A DNA stretch of 25,000 nt. Origin: Chondrilla cf. caribensis (taxonomy: Eukaryota; Porifera; Demospongiae; Chondrillida; Chondrillidae). The stretch lies in contig OZ026562.1 of assembly GCA_964020155.1 (NCBI GenBank), forward strand, positions 730,001 through 755,000, in the 5' to 3' direction. The notes beneath the pieces were generated by a model, which was not told the origin of the DNA, searched no databases, and saw only the letters and a program-made list of their open reading frames with translations. Of the stretch, positions 11,448 through 25,000 are shown piece by piece; position 1 is the first letter of the stretch, and every line of letters starts with the position of its first letter. The translations under genes and the position numbers were made by a program.

Positions 11448-12160
11448 AGGTCTGACTTATCCAGACTATACTGTATTTCAGTGTTCCCCAGAGGTCTGAC
11501 TTATCCAGACTACACTGTATTTCAGTGTCCCCAGAGGTCTGACTTATCCAGACTACAATGTATTTCAGTGTCCCCAGAGGTCTGATTTATCCAGGCTACA
11601 CTATATTTCAGTGTCCCCAGGGGTCTGATTTATCCAGGCTACACTGTATTTCAGTGTCCCAAGAGGTCTGACTTATCCAGACCACACTGTACGTATTTCA
11701 GTGTCCCCAGAGGTCTGACTTATCCAGACCACACTGTACGTATTTCAGTGTCCCCAGAGGTCTGACTTATCCAGACTACACTGTATTTCAGTGTTCCCTA
11801 GAATTCTGACTTATCCAGACTATACTGTATTTCAGTGTCCCCAGAGGTCTGACTTATCCAGACTACAATGTATTTCAGTGTCCCCAGAGGTCTGATTTAT
11901 CCAGGCTACACTGTATTTCAGTGTCCCCAGGGGTCTGATTTATCCAGGCTACACTGTATTTCAGTGTCCCAAGAGGTCTGACTTATCCAGACCACACTGT
12001 ACGTATTTCAGTGTCCCCAGAGGTCTGACTTATCCAGACCACACTGTACGTATTTCAGTGTCCCCAGAGGTCTGACTTATCCAGACTACACTGCATTTCA
12101 GTGTCCCCAGAGGTCTGACTTATCCAGACTACACTGTATTTCAGTGTCCCCGGGGTCTGA
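11448..12160. repeat. 43-bp minisatellite, 16 units
   Basis: Unit core: GGTCTGACTTATCCAGAC followed by TACACTGTATTTCAGTGTCC. GTCTG boxes recur at 11450, 11494, 11537, 11580, 11623, 11666, 11713, 11760, 11804, 11848, 11891, 11934, 11977, 12024, 12071 and 12114. Spacing is 43-44 bp, or 47 bp where ACGT is inserted before ATTTCAG. Each typical unit has two potential hairpins: GTCTG-N7-CAGAC and ACACTG-N5-CAGTGT. The unit order from 11,537 to about 11,803 is repeated 311 bp further on, so a block of several units was duplicated. Confidence 0.95.
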
Positions 12161-12345
12161 CATTCAAACCACTAAATATACTTCATATTGTTATCAGCTA
12201 CTGCTACTGTACATAAACACATGGTACTGCCAATTGGTGTTTACAACAATTAATGTTACTTATAATTACTATTAACAATTAATCAACACAGTATAATAAT
12301 CACATAATGAATAAATATATCCAGGTTCGTTCACTCGAATGTATC
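12161..12345. other. AT-rich 3' flank of the transporter gene
   Basis: AT-rich sequence just downstream of the minus-strand transporter stop codon, presumably its 3' UTR. I see no clear AATAAA on the minus strand and no other feature. Confidence 0.4.
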
Positions 12346-16753
<4,408 letters not shown>

Positions 16754-16940
16754 GGTCTTTATCCAATCTCTTTTTGAGAAAAATCGAAACTTTTACGATG
16801 TTACGCTTGTTCAGGTGAGTAACAAATTTGCATGGAATTCTCAACAATTACAGAAACAAAGAAATCTACTAGACGAAGATGGACTCGAAACTCGGTCAGC
16901 GAGGCCGCCGTCATATGACTATCATGTGACAGACCATAAA
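16754..16940. promoter_or_regulatory. Short divergent promoter region, transporter/TTC33
   Basis: Only 187 bp separate the transporter ATG (minus, 16,753) from the preferred TTC33 ATG (plus, 16,941). Both transcripts must start in or across this space, so a shared bidirectional promoter is likely. I see no TATA box in a convincing position. The TTC33 start lies in AAAATGGCC, which resembles a YY1 site. A strong donor-like GGTGAGTAA at 16,815 could end an untranslated first exon on the plus strand. The plus frame is open across the whole region from an ATG at 16,752. Confidence 0.6.
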
Positions 16941-18052
16941 ATGGCCACTGGTTTCAAGCTGTCCATAAAGTTCAAGCAAAAAAGAGTTCAAGAGCAACAC
17001 AAATGTTTCAAAGATGATGACAGTAGCGGTGACGGGAGCGAGCTGTTTCCCTCGAGTAAGAAAGCGAAGGTTCTGACTTTGACTTTGGAAGATAGGACTA
17101 CCAAGAGCAAAAGACTACAAGATCAAGGGACCATTCTGGCTGAGCATGAAAGGTATGCACGTGAAGATTCGTAGACAATATAATACATTTATCGTACACG
17201 TCACTACAGATACTGGGAGGCGATTAAATACTGGAACGAGGCACTTGAATTGACACCCAACCGAGCCGTGCTGCATGAGATTAAAGCCCAAGTGCGTTTA
17301 TTGTAGTGTAGGAAGCGACAGGCCTACTGTTTGTCTTCAATGTGTGATTGCCGCATCAAACACAAAAGACCCTCTCTTCCCACTGTTACAGCTAATGCAC
17401 ACGAGGTCATTTGTTCATCATTGCCTTTTAAACATTCTGTGCACACATTTGTGTACAAAGTTGCAACCATCTGTGTACAAAGGTACACTCACTTGGTAAA
17501 ATGTTTGTGATCTGAGGTGTAATCTCTCTAGTAGTACACAGTAGTGGTAATGGAGGTGAGGACGTTGAAATATGTGTGCTTTCCAGTTGTTTTGCAGTGA
17601 AGTCTGGTTCAGCAACCCTATCGTTGTAATATAGAGGGCCTCGTAATGTAGAGGACCTTGTAATATAGAGGGCCTTGAAATATAGAGTGCCTTGTAATAT
17701 AGAGGACCTCGTAATATAGAGGGCCTTGTAATATAGAGGACCTTGTAATATAGAGGGCCTTGTAATATAGTGTCTGCAGTAGTGCATTGGTGCTTCTTTG
17801 CCTACAGGCGTTGTTGGAGCTGGACCAGGTCTTCCCGGCAGTGCTGAGTGCCGAGAAAGCAGTCCAAGCGGATCCAACCTGGGCACCTGGTTTGCAGACA
17901 TTGGGTCGAGCTCAGCTTGGCCTAGGAGAAGTGAACATGGTTTGTTTGTGGAAGTCTCAACCAGTTCTCTTGTTTACTGTCAATTAATCCGCTCTAGGCA
18001 TTGAGGAATTTTGAGAAAGCTGTCCACTTGGATCCAGCAAACACAGAGGTAT

Positions 18053-18107
<55 letters not shown>

Positions 18108-18272
18108 CTACCTCCTTCTTTCCCACTGCTCAATACCTCTCATTACTTCATCCATCCCTTCTTCTTTCTCCAGCTCAGACAAGATGACCTGATGTGGGCT
18201 TTTGAACTAGTTCAGAAGAAATCAACATTGCAAGTTTCGCAGGAAACAGCCAGAAGTGAAGTAATTGACTAA
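16941..18272 (+). CDS. TTC33: TTC33-like TPR protein, 5 exons, 191 aa
   Basis: Homologue of tetratricopeptide repeat protein 33, whose molecular role is poorly known; TPRs bind other proteins. Exons: 16941-17152, 17210-17291, 17808-17939, 17998-18048, 18174-18272. Introns are GT/AG, phases match, and the total is 576 nt. After a basic N-terminus (MATGFKLSIKFKQKR, acidic stretch, SSKKAK) come SKRLQDQGTILAEHERYWEA and IKYWNEALELTPNRAVLHEI (first TPR, about residues 56-95). Then come FPAVLSAEKAVQADPTW and LQTLGRAQLGLGE (second, 99-142) and FEKAVHLDPANTE (third), ending in a helical tail LMWAFELVQKK. This order matches vertebrate TTC33, but the protein is shorter at the C-terminus. I chose 16,941 because the MAT.F start resembles the vertebrate one. 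An in-frame ATG at 16,752 would add 63 residues. Confidence 0.9.
17620..17772. repeat. 17-bp minisatellite in TTC33 intron 2
   Basis: About nine copies of TTGTAATATAGAGGGCC and variants (GGACC, TCGTAATG). The unit closely resembles the right end of the MITE at 20,278-20,452 (TTGTAATAGAGAGGTCCC), so it probably arose by amplification of a transposon end. Confidence 0.9.
18056..18106. repeat. (GT)n run next to TTC33 exon 4 donor
   Basis: Pure GT on the plus (sense) strand, beginning about seven bases after the 5' splice site GTATCAAG. Confidence 0.95.
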
Positions 18273-19097
18273 TGTGATGGCATCTCCAGAAAGCCAAAGT
18301 AGTGTGGAGCACGTACATAGGGATTCAATGGACAAGTGCAACCAAGCAGCTGGGCAGCCCCCCATCAGTCACACACCTCATCTGTGATTCAGATCAAAGT
18401 ACCAGTTTAGATGATCTTTGAGCAGTGGGATGAAAACAGTCTTTTGGAGCTGATGTCAACGTTCATACTTCACCAAACACATCTAATCAACCTCTGGGAA
18501 TCACTCAATAGGTCAAGGGCCTACTATACGACAACTCTCATTTTTGTGTTGATTCTGTTACTTTCACTTATGATGTACATATTTCACTATTTTTAACTGT
18601 GATGTGGAGCATAAGAACTTAAGGAGCAAATATGTAATATATACAACCATTCCAATATCAGCATTAGATCCAATGATGATACATATAATTCATGTATGTA
18701 CTTTAATGTATGTACAGGTTGACATACTGTAGACTGAGCTCACAGTCTGACACACCCAACAACACACCTCCAGAACAACACACCTCCACAGCAACACACC
18801 TCCACAACAACACACCTCCACAACGACACACCTCCACAACGACACACCTCCACAACGACACACCTCCACAACGACACACCTCCACAGCAACACACCACAA
18901 CGACACCTTATGTATATATGTGTAATTTCATCAATTTTAAAGTCTATGACTTGACATACAGTACTCTATAAATATCTCACAAACACATAATAGTTTTTGG
19001 GGAAGTGAGCAAAATTAACGGTCAATTCAGAGAGAGTGAAATACGTACAACATGTTCATTAAATAATTTATACAATGAAGAAAATGTGTGGATCAAT
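18273..19097. other. Convergent 3' region between TTC33 and MNK
   Basis: About 825 bp holding the two 3' ends. I see no further gene; the open frames here are short and have no recognisable content. AT-rich stretches occur at 18,560-18,720 and 18,960-19,075, but I could not fix a polyadenylation signal for either gene. The only structured element is the minisatellite at 18,763-18,905. Confidence 0.5.
18763..18905. repeat. 16-bp minisatellite
   Basis: About eight to nine copies of ACACCTCCACAACGAC with AACAAC and AGCAAC variants, in the intergenic region. The 16-bp period keeps no reading frame between neighbouring units. Confidence 0.92.
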
Positions 19098-23758
<4,661 letters not shown>

Positions 23759-24202
23759 TCCGGAGGTTAGATCAACAGACCTGCGATTTCAAGGTGGGTC
23801 CACCAACATGCTGTCAATAGTGTGTTCAGGTTGGTGGGGGGTTACCCAGGTCACCGGACGATGACCTTGGTAACACCCTGGTACACTACAATGGACATAT
23901 ACGTACCTTCGTGTGTTCCCTTCACCAAGAACAAAATTTTTAGAGAAAGCCTTTAAATTTTCTATATCAGCACAACTGGAAGCTCGCTTGGATTTTGTTT
24001 CTAAAATATCAATGTATATTTGAAATTAAAACATAATTTACTACATTGACATTGTTATCAACATCCAATCAAAGCTAACATTGAAATGAAATGTGATACA
24101 AAAATGATCGTTAAAACAAAGTTGACAAAAATTAATGTGAAAAAATTGCCAATTTTGAAACTGGTGAACAGGAATGAGACTCCATAATGTAATTATTCAC
24201 AG
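23759..24202. other. MNK upstream region
   Basis: This should contain the MNK 5' UTR and promoter. I see an imperfect inverted repeat at 23,841-23,874, then AT-rich DNA from 23,930 to 24,190 with no clear TATA/initiator pair and no open frame of note. Confidence 0.45.
23841..23874. promoter_or_regulatory. Inverted repeat with AGGTCA half-sites
   Basis: Arms GTTACCCAGGTCA (23,841-23,853) and TGACCTTGGTAAC (23,862-23,874) are complementary at 12 of 13 positions around an 8-nt loop, about 85 bp upstream of the MNK start codon. AGGTCA is the canonical nuclear receptor half-site. A fold-back remnant is an equally good explanation, because GGTCACC motifs are common in the window's repeats. Confidence 0.4.
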
Positions 24203-24365
24203 TTGAGAGGTAAGGTGCTGGTGGTTGGTAATACAGTTAGTGAAAATCAATGGACATCACCCACAAGCACACCAACCGGCATCAACACCCTGGGCCAACA
24301 GCAATATCATGTCAACACATGTATCAACACTTTGGGTGCCAAATATCACGCTTTTGAGCACCCAA

Positions 24366-24533
24366 CAGGTGGGTACAACCGGTACCAGGAACCCCGCAAC
24401 CCGGAACCCCGCAACCAGGAACCCCACAACCAGGTGGGTATAACCAGGAACCCCACAACCAGGTGGGTACAACCAGGAACCCCACAACCAGGTGGGTACA
24501 ACCAGGAACCCCACAACCAGGAACCCTACAACT
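24366..24533. repeat. 29-bp minisatellite
   Basis: Blocks of GGAACCCCACAACCAG alternate with GTGGGTACAACCA. Three full 29-bp units are flanked by copies lacking the GTGGGTA part. Open frames across it lack an ATG in good context and I do not call a gene. Confidence 0.88.
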
Positions 24534-24540
24534 AGTCTGA

Positions 24541-25000
24541 CATGGCTGACCCTACCTCGGGTGTACTGAGTGAATATGAAAGGAATACGCAGAAAGATCG
24601 AATACACCAGACTACCCTACAAACCACACAGAACAACAGTCTATTCAATACAAAGGCCTACCTGTTAGTGAAACATTCCCCTACAGCACAGACACTACCA
24701 CTGAAACACTAGTAGCTAGACGAGTCAACTTGAAGTTAACATGTAAGACTCGAACCATTGATACAAGTTTATGTCATTCTCATTCATGGGGGACAGGCGA
24801 TTCGATATTTGAGGACACTTGTCCATGCTCGATATTGACAATGTCTGAACATAGATAATACAAACCTGAAGACGCTATCTAGGGATTCCAAGTCCCTCCC
24901 TCTCACTCCACCGACCCTAACACAAATACTCGTAAGCTACGGTGCGAGTTACAACTCTTATTCACTAAAGTTTTAATATTTAAAGTTTAGGTTAGATATT
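24541..25000. other. No recognised feature
   Basis: Single-copy-looking sequence to the window end. I see no exon with recognisable protein content, no RNA gene and no repeat. Confidence 0.4.

Noticed and set aside
18411..18596. 61-codon plus-strand frame after TTC33
   Set aside because: It lies in the likely 3' UTR, ends in an AT-rich hydrophobic translation, and has no recognisable domain or start context.
24203..24535. 110-codon plus-strand frame with PHNQEP repeats
   Set aside because: It begins at TTG instead of ATG, is mostly the 29-bp minisatellite, and resembles no family I know.

Overview
The window looks like nuclear DNA from an animal. It holds three intron-rich, compact genes with clear metazoan homologues: an SLC38-type amino acid transporter, TTC33, and a MAP-kinase-interacting kinase (MNK). 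They sit among large amounts of tandem repeat, short CA/GT runs and small TA-flanked DNA transposon remnants. Short introns (57 to about 1,230 nt), tight head-to-head gene spacing and heavy minisatellite load suggest a compact invertebrate genome. A sponge or another marine invertebrate would fit, but that is inference and nothing in the window proves the clade.

Layout. 1-240 and about 10,651-11,400 are diverged copies of one older repeat of roughly 450 bp that flanks a satellite block. 241-5,550 is satellite A (186-187 bp units), including a recently duplicated higher-order block of about 2.04 kb. 5,551-9,504 is satellite B (20 units of 207 or 161 bp plus a partial unit). B is homologous to A, but each unit carries a perfect 35-bp palindrome. 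9,505-10,650 returns to satellite A. 11,448-12,160 is an unrelated 43-bp minisatellite with two potential hairpins per unit.

Genes. 12,346-16,753 (minus) is a seven-exon SLC38-like transporter (538 aa as spliced here). 16,941-18,272 (plus) is a five-exon TTC33 (191 aa) that shares a short divergent promoter with the transporter. 19,098-23,758 (minus) is a ten-exon MNK kinase (503 aa), convergent with TTC33. All three exon chains keep a single open frame, with GT/AG introns and matching phases throughout. The three genes are not an operon and have no obvious common pathway; only the SLC38/TTC33 pair probably shares regulation.

Most striking pattern: the long dinucleotide runs in these genes are placed by splice site. 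Read in the sense of each transcript, GU runs lie just after 5' splice sites and CA runs just before 3' splice sites, in all eleven cases I could place and on both strands. Second is the A-B-A satellite with its palindrome-bearing middle block. Third is a 27-bp minisatellite in MNK intron 1 that stays open in frame with exon 1 and would encode a repeated CxxCxxH peptide if the intron were retained.
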